A model generated the notes under the pieces. The model was given only the letters and a program-made list of their open reading frames with translations. It made no database searches and was not told where the DNA came from. Positions 8,573 to 17,231 of a stretch of DNA of 64,000 bases are shown piece after piece; position 1 is the stretch's first letter; each line of letters starts with the position of its first letter. The position numbers were made by a program, and so were the translations under genes. Source of the DNA: Caballeronia jiangsuensis (GTDB lineage Bacteria > Pseudomonadota > Gammaproteobacteria > Burkholderiales > Burkholderiaceae); the NCBI GenBank assembly GCA_000648925.1, contig JFHF01000009.1, positions 1 to 64,000 of the forward strand, read 5' to 3'.

Positions 8573-8813
8573 TCGCGGATTCTAAGCGCTAGACCGGCGC
8601 CGTCGCGATGGCCGCGAACTTTCCATTTCTTTCCGTTACGGCGTGTTTCAACGGCGTTGCGCGGCCCGGTCTCCGGCGTGCGCGGGTCCACGGGAATTAG
8701 CACGCACGTGCTCCGCGCGTTCATCGCGTCCGGGATGGCTTCCGTAAACATCCGTAATGTCGCGCCACACGCACGACGCGCGATTACGGATTAAGGCCGA
8801 ATAAAATTTTGAG
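8573..8813. promoter_or_regulatory. Divergent promoter with tandem TCCGTAA repeats
   Basis: The 241 bases between the two regulators carry TCCGTAA at 8741-8747 and again at 8751-8757, a 10-base period that fits head-to-tail OmpR-type binding on one face of DNA. The inverse complement is present at 8784-8790, and a related TCCGTTACGG lies at 8632-8641. These are good candidates for the operator of one or both paralogous regulators. The AT-rich ATAAAATTTT just before the ATG at 8814 may be part of a promoter or leader. Confidence 0.5.
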
Positions 8814-9542
8814 ATGTCTACATCGGTTCTCATCGTCGACGACGATCCCGCGGTGCGCGACCTGCTGCGCCGCTTCTTCAACACGCAGGGCATCGACGTT
8901 TCCGTGCTGCACGACGGCGGCGGGCTGCGCCGGCGGCTGGAACTCGAACGTCCGTCCATCGTCGTGCTCGACATCATGATGCCGGACATCGACGGCCTGC
9001 GCGCGCTGCGCGATCTGCGCGCGGCGGGCGAGGACATTCCGGTGATCTTCGTGACCGGTTGCGATAGCGTGCCGCAAAAGATCGCCGGACTGCAGTCGGG
9101 CGCGGACGACTACCTCGCCAAGCCGTTCGATCCGCGTGAACTGCTCGCGCGCATCGAGGCGGTGCTCAGACGCCGCGCGAGCGCACCGAGCCGTCCCGAG
9201 CCCGCGCCGCGCGAACGCTTCGGGCGCTTCGAAGTGGACTTCGTGACGCGCTCGCTGTCGAGCGGCGGCGAACGCATCGCGCTGCGCGACAGCGAGTTCG
9301 CGCTGCTCAAGGTGTTCATCAAGCACCCGTACAAGGTGCTGTCGCGCGTGCTGATTCACGATCTCGTCCATCGCGACGATCTGCCTTTCCGCGATCGCGG
9401 CCTCGACGTGCCGATCTGGCGTTTGCGCCGCCTCATCGAGGACGATCCGTCGCATCCACGTCATGTGCAGACCGTGCGCGGGCAGGGCTACGTCTTCGTT
9501 CCCGACACGAACGCTCCGGCTTTCGACTGGACCGGGGCGTAA
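8814..9542 (+). CDS. OmpR-family response regulator
   Basis: A 242-residue receiver plus winged-helix regulator. Asp 53 in VLDIMMPD is the phosphorylation site and AKPFDPRE holds the conserved Lys. The DNA-binding part ends with RGLDVPIWRLRRLIE and RGQGYVFVP, closely matching the regulator on the other strand, so the two are paralogues. It is followed 5 bases later by a histidine kinase and then by a phosphatase-like lipoprotein, forming a three-gene unit. Ribosome site before the ATG is weak. Confidence 0.87.
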   Translation: MSTSVLIVDDDPAVRDLLRRFFNTQGIDVSVLHDGGGLRRRLELERPSIVVLDIMMPDIDGLRALRDLRAAGEDIPVIFVTGCDSVPQKIAGLQSGADDYLAKPFDPRELLARIEAVLRRRASAPSRPEPAPRERFGRFEVDFVTRSLSSGGERIALRDSEFALLKVFIKHPYKVLSRVLIHDLVHRDDLPFRDRGLDVPIWRLRRLIEDDPSHPRHVQTVRGQGYVFVPDTNAPAFDWTGA

Positions 9543-9547
9543 CCACG

Positions 9548-10855
9548 ATGCGTTCCGGTTTCTGGCAGTCCGCGCGCAGGCCGCGCGGTTTCATCGACAC
9601 GCTGTTCGGCCGCATGGCGATCGTGTCGATCTGCGTGCTGCTCGCGCTGCAGGGCGGATGGTTCGCGATTCTCCACGTGCAAGGGCCGCACAAGGAAGCC
9701 GATGGCTACGCGCGCGCGTTGCTCATCGTGCTCGAAGCGGCGCATAACGATGTCGCGCTCGGCGGGCGGCTCATGCGCGAGACGCGCGTGCATATCGTGC
9801 CGGTGTGGAACATGCCCGAGCCGCTCACGCTGCGCGATCCCGCGAAGACGCGCCATGCACATCTCGCGCGCCAGCTCGCCGACCGCTTGCCGGAAGGCTC
9901 GCAGATCGCCATCGATATCGACGGCCACAACAAGTCGCGGCTCTGGGTGCGTTATCCGCAGAGCAACGTGTGGATCGTCGCGCCGATCGATCTGCCGCCG
10001 CCCGCGCCGTTCATCACCGAGGGCATCGTGCTGCTCGCGGGCGCGCTCGTGCTCTCGCTCATCGCGACATGGCAATTGCAGCGTCCGCTCGCACGCGTCG
10101 CGCAGGCGGCGCGCCGCTTCGGCGGCGGCGAGCGACCGGTGCCCGTCGAGGAAAACGGTCCGCGCGAATTGCGCGAACTGATCGGCGCGTTCAATCAGAT
10201 GATGAAGAAGCTCACCGACGCCGACGACGATCGCGCCGTGATGCTCGCCGGCATCGCGCACGATCTGAAGGCGCCGCTCACGCGATTGTCGCTGCGCGCG
10301 AGCGTGCTTGCTAAGGACGAGCGCGAGCGCGCCCATTTCCTGCGCGATATCGATTCGATGACGCGCATCGTGCAGCAGTTTCTCGAATTCGCGGGGCGCT
10401 CGTCTTCGGATAACACGAAGACCGGCGTCGATGCGTTCATCGCGGAGCAGTTCGCATCGCCCGAAGATGGCGACGAGCCTTTGTTCGCGCTGTCGCTCGT
10501 AGCGGGCGATACGTTCAGACTGCCGCGGACTTTCATCGATCGTTTGATGACGAATCTCGTCGACAACGCGCTCGAGCACGGCGAGCCGCCCGTGGAGATC
10601 CGCACGGCGCGTCAGGGCGATGACTGGCTGATCGAAGTGCGCGACCACGGACCCGGCATTCCCGATGAGCGTCTCGACGACGTGTTGCGGCCCTTCGTGC
10701 GGCTCGACCCCGCGCGCAGCGGCAACGGCCATTGCGGGCTCGGGCTCACCATCGTCGAACGTCTTGCGCGCGAAGAGCGCGGCCGCTGCGAAATCGGCAA
10801 TGCCGAAGGCGGCGGGTTAATCGTGCGCATCGTCATTCCCTGCGAAGAAACATGA
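9548..10855 (+). CDS. EnvZ-like sensor histidine kinase
   Basis: A 435-residue inner-membrane kinase. Transmembrane segments lie near residues 22-43 and 156-176 and enclose a periplasmic sensor of about 110 residues. A HAMP-like linker follows, then the dimerisation domain with phospho-accepting His 238 (GIAHDLKAPLTR), an N box NLVDNALEH and G boxes GPGIP and GLGLT. The layout matches EnvZ/RstB-type kinases. It probably phosphorylates the regulator encoded just upstream and could also serve its divergent paralogue. The stop overlaps the next ATG. Confidence 0.87.
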   Translation: MRSGFWQSARRPRGFIDTLFGRMAIVSICVLLALQGGWFAILHVQGPHKEADGYARALLIVLEAAHNDVALGGRLMRETRVHIVPVWNMPEPLTLRDPAKTRHAHLARQLADRLPEGSQIAIDIDGHNKSRLWVRYPQSNVWIVAPIDLPPPAPFITEGIVLLAGALVLSLIATWQLQRPLARVAQAARRFGGGERPVPVEENGPRELRELIGAFNQMMKKLTDADDDRAVMLAGIAHDLKAPLTRLSLRASVLAKDERERAHFLRDIDSMTRIVQQFLEFAGRSSSDNTKTGVDAFIAEQFASPEDGDEPLFALSLVAGDTFRLPRTFIDRLMTNLVDNALEHGEPPVEIRTARQGDDWLIEVRDHGPGIPDERLDDVLRPFVRLDPARSGNGHCGLGLTIVERLAREERGRCEIGNAEGGGLIVRIVIPCEET

Positions 10856-11748
10856 AGCCCGTTTCGTCCATGCGTTCGATGCCTTTGTCGCGTCGTGCTT
10901 TCATCAGAGGCGGCGCACGCGTGGCGCTGCTTTCGAGCACGTTCGGCGCGAGCGCGCTGCTGTCGGCATGCGGCGGCGCGGGCGACGATCAGAGCGTCAC
11001 CGAAACGCCGAAGCTATCCACCGTCGAAAACTTCCGAGATGTTGCGGCGGGTATGGGCGAAGGCTATCCGACCGTCGATGGCGCGCGCTTGCGGCGCGGC
11101 GTGTTCTATCGCTCGGGCGCGCTCACGCCCGACGATGCCGACGCGGCCGCGCTCGCGCGTTTGTCGCTGAGCGCGGTGCATGATCTTCGCGTGGTGGGCG
11201 AGGCGTCGCTTGCGCCGGATCGCGTGCCGTCGGGCGCGGTGCGTGAGACGCACGAGATCGCGCCGATCGACGTCGCCGCCGCGGCACCGGCCGACGCCGC
11301 GGCCGCGAGCGCATGGATCGTCGAGCGCCAGCGGCAACTCGTCACGGACCCGGTCGCGCGTTTGCAGTTCGGCCTGCTGCTGACGCGACTCGCGCGCGTG
11401 TCGGGCACGCAGGTGATTCACGGCACGGCGGGCAAGGATCGCACCGGCTGGGCGGCGGCGCTCCTGCTCTCCATCGCCGATGTGCCGCTCGACGTGATCA
11501 TCCAGGACTATCTGCTGACGAACACGGTTGCGCAGACGCAGATCGATGCGCGCATGACCGCGCATGCGACGCGGCTCGGAACCGATACGCAGACCGTCGC
11601 GCCGCTGTATCAGGCGCAAGGCGCGACGATCGAAGCGGCGTTCGACGAGATGCATCGCGAATACGGGACGTTGAGCCGCTATCTCGCGCAGGGCTTGTCG
11701 ATGACCAGTGCGGATGTGGCGATGCTGCGAGCGAAGTTGATCGCGTAG
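10852..11748 (+). CDS. Tat-exported tyrosine-phosphatase-family lipoprotein lacking catalytic Cys
   Basis: A 298-residue protein of the Y_phosphatase3 type. The N-terminus has a twin-arginine motif SRRAFIR at residues 13-19 and a lipobox LSAC with Cys 40. Family landmarks NFRDVAAG, YRSGAL and DLRVVGE follow. The active-site loop reads HGTAGKDRTG (His 190 to Gly 199), where the family has HCxAGKDRTG; Gly 191 (GGC) replaces the nucleophilic Cys (TGC), a single-base change. The rest of the phosphate-binding loop is intact, so it may bind phosphate or phospholipid without hydrolysing it. ATGA overlap with the kinase gene indicates coupled expression with the two-component pair. Confidence 0.8.
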   Translation: MKPVSSMRSMPLSRRAFIRGGARVALLSSTFGASALLSACGGAGDDQSVTETPKLSTVENFRDVAAGMGEGYPTVDGARLRRGVFYRSGALTPDDADAAALARLSLSAVHDLRVVGEASLAPDRVPSGAVRETHEIAPIDVAAAAPADAAAASAWIVERQRQLVTDPVARLQFGLLLTRLARVSGTQVIHGTAGKDRTGWAAALLLSIADVPLDVIIQDYLLTNTVAQTQIDARMTAHATRLGTDTQTVAPLYQAQGATIEAAFDEMHREYGTLSRYLAQGLSMTSADVAMLRAKLIA

Positions 11749-11757
11749 ACAACGCGT

Positions 11758-13497
11758 TCAGGCTTCCGCCGCACGTTCCCGATACGCCGCGAATTTCGAT
11801 GTCTTCCCGATCCCCGGATTGAAGCAATTGCACGGATCGAGTTGCTTGTAGAAGTCGGCAAGCTGCGGCTTCGCCTCGTAGAGATGCCCCACGTTGTGCT
11901 CGGCGGGATACTCGGCGCCGCGTTCATCGAGCAGTTCGAGCATCTCGTGTTCCAGCGTCATGCAGTCGTTGCCCTTGGCGACGATGTAGTCCTGATGGAA
12001 CACGTGACACAGAAAGTGCCCGTAATACAGCTTCAAAACGATCGGACGCTCGATCTTTTCCGGCAGTCGCTCGAACCAGTCGCGGTCGTTGCGCCGTAAC
12101 GCGATATCGAGCGCGACGATATCCTCGACCTCGCGATGATGCACCGCGCGATAGCGCACCGCCGCGCTCGCCGCCGCGAAGCGATGCAGAAAGGCCTTGC
12201 GGCCTTCTTCATCGGTGCATTCGAAAAACGCGCCGCCGCCGTCCGCGAATCGTTGCGCCAGAAACGCGCGTGCTTCCTCGATGCCCGCCGCCGGCACCTT
12301 CAGCATCAGATGATGCTCGTACTGTTCGCGATACCTCGTCAGACGCGCGGGCAGATGATCCGGCAGACGTTCGCTCAACCATTGCAGCACGCGATCGCTC
12401 ATGTGCTTCGGCATGAAGCCGAGGCGCTCGAACCACGCATCGCAACGCGTCTTCAGATTGAAGAACAGGGGCAATCGATCCGTGCCGAACTTGTCGATGA
12501 TGACGAAAAGGTCCTTGCCGTATTGCTTCGCGACATCGAACGCATCGCGATGCAGATACTCGCCCGCGATCGGCAGATGCGTGAAGTTCGCGAGCGCGTG
12601 GCGTCGAATGTCGGTCAGCACGTTCGTGTCGTTCGTGCCGATATAGAACACCTTCGCGCCTCGCTCGGCGGCGAACGTGTCGAGACGCACCGCGAACGTC
12701 ATCACCTTGCCCGCCGAGCCGGATGCTTCGAACAGACGCCGCGGATCGGCGTTGAAGCGCGCGGGCGTGGCAGCGTCGATATCGCGGACATGTGTCGCGT
12801 ATTCGTGATCCGAGGCGGCCGCGCCTTCGCGAACATCGGCATCGGTGAACGTGCCGTTTTCAATGCGCGCGAGAATCTCGTCGGGCGTGCTGCCGAGTTC
12901 GATGCCCAGATGATTCACGAGGCGCAGCACGCCCGATGCATCGACGGCGGCGAACACCGCCATCTCCGTATAAGCCGGCCCGCGATGCACGAGCGAGCCG
13001 CCCGAGTTGTTGCTGATGCCGCCCAGCACCGATGCGCCGATGCACGACGACCCGATCACCGAATGCGGCTCGCGTCCGAGCGGCTTAAGCGCGCGTTCGA
13101 GTTGATCGAGCGTCGTGCCGCCGATGCAGACCACCTGAGTTCCGCCCTTGAGCAGATGCACGCGTTTGATGCGCGTCGTGCTGACGATGACGATGTCGCG
13201 ATCGTAGCTATCGCCATCGGGTGTCGAGCCGCCCGTCAGACCCGTGTTCGACGCCTGCGTGATGACGATCGCGCGCGCGGCGATGCATGAGGCAAGCACG
13301 CGCCATTGCTCGACGAGCGTGCCGGGCCGCACGACCGCCAGCACGCGGCCGCTGCCGAAGCGATAGCCGGTGCGATAGCGGCGCGTTTCGCCGTCGCCGG
13401 TGAGCACGTTGTGCGTGCCGACGATATCGCCGAGCGATGCGAGCAGGCTCGTGCGCGAAGCGCCGAACGACCGGGTGGAAGGGGCGGTGAAGGACAT
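11758..13497 (-). CDS. dld: Quinone-dependent D-lactate dehydrogenase
   Basis: A 579-residue peripheral membrane flavoprotein that oxidises D-lactate to pyruvate and passes electrons to quinone. The FAD-binding PCMH-type domain is shown by ITQASNTGLTGGSTP and the block SSCIGASVLGGISNNSGG around residues 150-170; the C-terminal half matches the Lact-deh-memb domain. Length agrees with E. coli Dld (571). It follows the carrier gene by 7 bases. The local GntR regulator and operators make this a D-lactate (or closely related 2-hydroxy acid) utilisation operon. Confidence 0.9.
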   Translation of the reverse strand: MSFTAPSTRSFGASRTSLLASLGDIVGTHNVLTGDGETRRYRTGYRFGSGRVLAVVRPGTLVEQWRVLASCIAARAIVITQASNTGLTGGSTPDGDSYDRDIVIVSTTRIKRVHLLKGGTQVVCIGGTTLDQLERALKPLGREPHSVIGSSCIGASVLGGISNNSGGSLVHRGPAYTEMAVFAAVDASGVLRLVNHLGIELGSTPDEILARIENGTFTDADVREGAAASDHEYATHVRDIDAATPARFNADPRRLFEASGSAGKVMTFAVRLDTFAAERGAKVFYIGTNDTNVLTDIRRHALANFTHLPIAGEYLHRDAFDVAKQYGKDLFVIIDKFGTDRLPLFFNLKTRCDAWFERLGFMPKHMSDRVLQWLSERLPDHLPARLTRYREQYEHHLMLKVPAAGIEEARAFLAQRFADGGGAFFECTDEEGRKAFLHRFAAASAAVRYRAVHHREVEDIVALDIALRRNDRDWFERLPEKIERPIVLKLYYGHFLCHVFHQDYIVAKGNDCMTLEHEMLELLDERGAEYPAEHNVGHLYEAKPQLADFYKQLDPCNCFNPGIGKTSKFAAYRERAAEA

Positions 13498-13504
13498 GAT
13501 GGCC

Positions 13505-14833
13505 TCACGCGCGGCGCGGTTCCGAAGACGAAGACTCCGCCGATGATCCCGCCGTCGCGCGCTGCGTGAGCGTCAGCACCGCGCCGACGACGAGCGCACC
13601 CGCGACCACGACGAGACCTGCATTCGTGCTGTGCGTGACATCCTTCATCCAGCCGATGATCGACGGACTCACGAAGCCGGCGAGGTTGCCGATCGAGTTG
13701 ATCATCGCGATGCCGGCTGCCGCGGCGGTGCCGGTCAGCACGCTGCTCGGATAGGTCCAGAAGACCGGCATCATCGACAGCACGCCGGCCGTGCCGACCG
13801 ACAGCGTGACCAGCGCGAGCGTGAGGTTGCCCGTGTGAAGCGTGCTTGCATAGAAGCCCGCCGCAGCCGCGATACCCGCAAGCGCGAGATGCCAGCGGCG
13901 TTCGTTGCGCCGGTCGGAAGAGCGCGCGACGAGAATCATCGACACCATCGCGACCGCGTAGGGAATCGCGGTGAACAGGCCGACGTCGAGCGCGTCCTTC
14001 ACGCCCGCCGTCTTGATGAGCGTCGGCAGATAGAAGCTCACGCCGTAGAGGCCCATCATGCAGCAGAAGTAGATCGCGGCGAGCCGCCACACACGGCCGT
14101 TCGACACGACGCTCTTCAGCGAATGATCCGCGCCGGCGGGTTCATCGCGTGCGATGTTGTCTTCGAGAAGCTGCTTCTCCTGCGCGTTGAGCCACGACGC
14201 GGCGCGGATGCCGTTCGGCAGCATGAACAAGGTGAGGATGCCGAGCACGAGCGACGGAACCGCTTCGAGCAGGAAAAGCCATTGCCAGTTCGACAGGCCG
14301 TGAACGCCGTTGAACGCCTGCATGATCCAGCCCGACAGCGGACCGCCGACCACGCCCGCGACCGGAATGCCGATCATGAAGAGCGCGTTCATGCGGCCGC
14401 GCCGCTTTCCCGGATACCAGTAGGTCAGATACAGCACGATGCCCGGAAAGAACCCGGCCTCGGCGACGCCGAGCAGAAAGCGCAGCGTGTAGAACATCGC
14501 GGGTGTCTTCACGAAGAGCGACGCCGCCGACACCAGCGCCCACGTCACCATGATGCGGCTGATCCACACGCGCGCGCCCACGCGATGCAGCAGGATGTTG
14601 CTCGGCACCTCGAACAGGAAATAGCCGATGAAGAAAATACCCGCGCCCAGCCCGTACACGGACTCGCTGAACTTCAGGTCGTTGAGCATCTGCAGCTTCG
14701 CGAATCCGACGTTGACGCGATCCAGATAGGCCGCGACGTAGCAGATGAAAAGGAAGGGCAGCAGACGCAAGGTCACTTTCGCATACGTCGCGCTTTCGAA
14801 CTCGGTCGTGGCTGTCGGGCTGGTTGGGTTCAT
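13505..14833 (-). CDS. MFS carboxylate transporter (ACS family)
   Basis: A 442-residue, 12-segment major facilitator of the anion:cation symporter type. The first loop reads AYLDRVNVGFAKL and the loop after segment 4 has the GVAEAGFFPGI motif, both typical of the ACS group (tartrate, phthalate, galactonate and related anions). It lies between the regulator and dld, so lactate or another 2-hydroxy acid is the likely cargo. A GntR-type operator (14929-14945) lies about 100 bases upstream of its start. Confidence 0.85.
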   Translation of the reverse strand: MNPTSPTATTEFESATYAKVTLRLLPFLFICYVAAYLDRVNVGFAKLQMLNDLKFSESVYGLGAGIFFIGYFLFEVPSNILLHRVGARVWISRIMVTWALVSAASLFVKTPAMFYTLRFLLGVAEAGFFPGIVLYLTYWYPGKRRGRMNALFMIGIPVAGVVGGPLSGWIMQAFNGVHGLSNWQWLFLLEAVPSLVLGILTLFMLPNGIRAASWLNAQEKQLLEDNIARDEPAGADHSLKSVVSNGRVWRLAAIYFCCMMGLYGVSFYLPTLIKTAGVKDALDVGLFTAIPYAVAMVSMILVARSSDRRNERRWHLALAGIAAAAGFYASTLHTGNLTLALVTLSVGTAGVLSMMPVFWTYPSSVLTGTAAAAGIAMINSIGNLAGFVSPSIIGWMKDVTHSTNAGLVVVAGALVVGAVLTLTQRATAGSSAESSSSEPRRA

Positions 14834-14928
14834 CGTGAGAGTCTCCTGAATCGTGCGGCTTCGTGCCGCTACTGGCTTTGCTGCAGCGCATTGTTCCGCG
14901 CCAGTAAGAGACTGTCGAGATGTCGAAC

Positions 14929-14945
14929 CACTGGTCCTACCACTT
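14929..14945. promoter_or_regulatory. FadR/GlcC-type operator upstream of MFS-dld
   Basis: The core TGGTCCTACCA at 14932-14942 fits the TNGTNNNACNA consensus of FadR-subfamily GntR regulators. The 17-base block matches the site at 15818-15834 with a single mismatch, which is strong internal evidence that both are bound by the same protein, most likely the product of the adjacent gene. Confidence 0.65.
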
Positions 14946-15040
14946 CTTTTTCGCGTGCCAGATGTGCTTTTCCGCGTGAATCAATGGCGGCGAGGGCTCG
15001 CGGTCTTTCGCACGCTTGTGCGTGCACGCGCGGCGCGGGA

Positions 15041-15808
15041 TCACGTCCAGCCCTTGAGCCGCAAGGTCGCGCGCACCAGACGCTGCTCTTCGGCCTCGAT
15101 TTCCCGCATGCAGGCGGTCGTCGTCGCGATATGCGCGCTTGCGGCCTTGCGCGCCTGCTCCGGCTGTTTGCCGAGCACGGCCTTGTATAGACGGGCGTGC
15201 TGTTTGTCGATGACGCGCTTTTGCGCCTCGCGATGGTAGAGGTTGTTGACCGATGCGAACACCGAACTGAGCAGCAGATCCGTGAGCGAACTCAGCGTGT
15301 GCACCAGCACGGGATTGTGCGACGCCTCGCAGATCGAGAGATGGAAGTTATAGTCGAGCCGCGCGCGGGCCGATTCGCCCACGTCGCTCTCGTTCGCGGC
15401 GAGCATCTCTTCGTAGCGGCGGGTGATGAGCGCGAAATCGGCCTGCGTGCCGCGCAGCGCCGCCAGCCGCGCCGATTCGGCTTCGAGCATTTCGCGCACT
15501 TCGAAAATGTCGTACAGGGTGCGCGGCTGCGAACCGAGCAGATGCATCATCGGTGTGAGCGCGGGCTGCGTCGTCAGCGCGGCGACGAACGAGCCGCGTC
15601 CGTGCGAGGTCTCGATGATGCCGCGCGTGCGCAGCACCTTCAATCCTTCCCGCACCGCCGATCGCGACGCGCCCAGCTTCGCGGTCAGCCGTCGCTCGGA
15701 AGGCAGCGCCTGACCGGGTTTCAGCACGCCGTCGACGATCAGCGCTTCGATACGTCCGGCGACGACATCCGCGATCTGTAACGCCTCTTCCTGGTTGTCT
15801 TCGAGCAT
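15041..15808 (-). CDS. GlcC/LldR-like GntR regulator of D-lactate operon
   Basis: A 255-residue FadR-subfamily regulator: winged helix with SRSAVREGLKVLRTRGII, then an FCD domain with the usual metal-binding His and Asp pattern. The ATG at 15808 is preferred to the upstream in-frame start at 15838 because a near-perfect operator occupies 15818-15834; starting upstream would place that site inside the gene. It probably represses the MFS-dld genes and itself, released by lactate or glycolate. Confidence 0.85.
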   Translation of the reverse strand: MLEDNQEEALQIADVVAGRIEALIVDGVLKPGQALPSERRLTAKLGASRSAVREGLKVLRTRGIIETSHGRGSFVAALTTQPALTPMMHLLGSQPRTLYDIFEVREMLEAESARLAALRGTQADFALITRRYEEMLAANESDVGESARARLDYNFHLSICEASHNPVLVHTLSSLTDLLLSSVFASVNNLYHREAQKRVIDKQHARLYKAVLGKQPEQARKAASAHIATTTACMREIEAEEQRLVRATLRLKGWT

Positions 15809-15817
15809 GCTGCGCCT

Positions 15818-15834
15818 CACTGGTCCGACCACTT
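15818..15834. promoter_or_regulatory. FadR/GlcC-type operator at regulator start
   Basis: The core TGGTCCGACCA at 15821-15831 is a fuller palindrome than the partner site at 14929-14945. It lies 10 bases before the chosen start of the GntR gene, where a bound repressor would block its own transcription. A third, weaker match (TAGTCGGACCA) is at 15904-15914. Confidence 0.65.
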
Positions 15835-15913
15835 GCAAAAGAATCTTCGTTCAGGGCGATGCTAGCATTCCTGAAGTCGGCGTGAGTGCTCGGCCATTCG
15901 AAGTAGTCGGACC

Positions 15914-15951
15914 AAAAAAAGACGGCTCGCCAGAAAACAAATGGCGAGCCG
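15914..15951 (-). terminator. Rho-independent terminator
   Basis: On the minus strand a 10-base-pair stem (15942-15951 with 15923-15932, loop of nine) is followed by a run of seven T. It lies about 95 bases downstream of the lipoprotein gene ending at 16046 and would stop its transcript before the GntR gene. Confidence 0.8.
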
Positions 15952-16045
15952 CAAGAGGGATCGGTCAACAACTACAGCGTGGGCAGATTAGCATTGCTTC
16001 GACGCGCGAAATCGCATCGGAAAGATGCCGTAAGGAAAGCGCGCC

Positions 16046-16576
16046 TTACTGTGTGCGGGAGACCACCATCCGGTCCACCAGCGCATCCACCTTCTGCCGC
16101 GCGCTCGCGAAACGGTCGATGTTCAGACCATTCGTGTCATACCGCGCGGTCACGAGAATCTGCCCATGCCGCACGAGCGTCAGATCGATCGCCGACAGAT
16201 ACGACACCGGCTCGCTCGTGAACGCGCGCCGATCCCAACTGGTCGTCGCGCCGTAGACGAGCATCGCCTCGCAACCGGGCGGCGACGTGCCGGGGTTGTA
16301 GACCACCGAATTCACGCCGCGCCGGCGCAATGCGACTTGCAGCACGGGTACGAAATCGCCCGTCGCCACGCTCTGATTCAATTCGATGCATACGGATTGC
16401 AGCGTGGCGGGCGGCCCCGTCACCGAAGTCGGCGAAGAATAGTTCGACGCAACCGTGAAGCCCGCCTGCACCAGCGAGCCCGCGGCATCGGCGGCGGTGA
16501 TCAGCGTCCACGTGCAGCCGGAGAGCGCACCCGCGCCGACAGCAAGGAGTGCGCGAGAAACGTGCGTTCTGAACAT
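16046..16576 (-). CDS. Hypothetical lipoprotein
   Basis: A 176-residue protein with a lipoprotein signal: hydrophobic N-terminus then LSGC, Cys at residue 21. The mature part has an Ala/Ser-rich spacer then a compact domain with two Cys (in VCIELNQ and PPGCEAM), which may pair as a disulfide in the periplasm. I do not recognise a family with certainty. It is followed by a strong terminator. The neighbour at 16604 is also exported, so both may belong to one envelope transcript. Confidence 0.7.
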   Translation of the reverse strand: MFRTHVSRALLAVGAGALSGCTWTLITAADAAGSLVQAGFTVASNYSSPTSVTGPPATLQSVCIELNQSVATGDFVPVLQVALRRRGVNSVVYNPGTSPPGCEAMLVYGATTSWDRRAFTSEPVSYLSAIDLTLVRHGQILVTARYDTNGLNIDRFASARQKVDALVDRMVVSRTQ

Positions 16577-16603
16577 GCTCTCGCCGTCGTCCGCGATCGG
16601 AAC

Positions 16604-17020
16604 TCAGCGGACGATGCGCAGCCGGATCGTGTTCGGCGTTTCTATCGTGGCGGTCATCGTGATCACGTGCTTGCTGGTCACGTTGCGCAGCGCGAAGTGC
16701 TGGCGCGTGGCCGTGTTCACGTCGTGACGCACGTCGGGAAAGCAGGCGGCGATGTCCGCGCCGAGTTCCTGCAAGGGGTCGCCCACGACGCCGTCCGGGC
16801 CCCAATGCGCTCGCCAGCGGCAGTCATAGACATGCGCGCTGCCGCGGCATACGCCCTGGCCGGGCGAAGCGGCCGGCATCAGCGGGCGACCCTTGGCGAG
16901 CGTATCGAACGAGGGCGCATCGACGACGGTCTTCAGCGCGGAGCAGACGTCGGGGAGATCTTCGGCGGATGCGGAAAGCATCGGCGCCATGAGCGATACG
17001 GCGACGAGCGCGCGACGCAT
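16604..17020 (-). CDS. Hypothetical secreted protein
   Basis: A protein of about 138 residues starting MRRALVAVSLMAPMLSASA, a plausible Sec signal peptide. The mature domain holds four Cys (DVCSAL, GVCRGS, YDCRWRA, AACFPDV) that could form two disulfides. The ATG at 17020 is chosen because it starts at the signal peptide; another ATG at 17059 is possible and the open frame continues to 17167. No family recognised. It lies 27 bases upstream of the lipoprotein gene. Confidence 0.6.
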   Translation of the reverse strand: MRRALVAVSLMAPMLSASAEDLPDVCSALKTVVDAPSFDTLAKGRPLMPAASPGQGVCRGSAHVYDCRWRAHWGPDGVVGDPLQELGADIAACFPDVRHDVNTATRQHFALRNVTSKHVITMTATIETPNTIRLRIVR

Positions 17021-17195
17021 CGAGAGGAGACGGAGGTTGCCTGAAGGTTGAGCTTGCATGACTTGGCGTAATGTCGAAGGAAGATGGGCGTGATGTCCTC
17101 GGCGGACATCACGCATCGAGATCTTCCCGCTATGCGCCGCAATTCGATATGCGGAGCAAAGCGCCAATCGTGCAGGTTATTTCAAGCTATTAATT

Positions 17196-17225
17196 CGGCG
17201 GCAACTTTTTCGTTTCTTGCCGCCG
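17196..17225 (-). terminator. Hairpin terminator downstream of glycosidase gene
   Basis: Perfect nine-base arms at 17196-17204 and 17217-17225 with a 12-base loop, starting 7 bases after the stop at 17232. The downstream stretch on the minus strand is AATTAATAG rather than a T run, so it is a hairpin of the right place but of uncertain strength. Confidence 0.5.
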
Positions 17226-17231
17226 GCCGAC

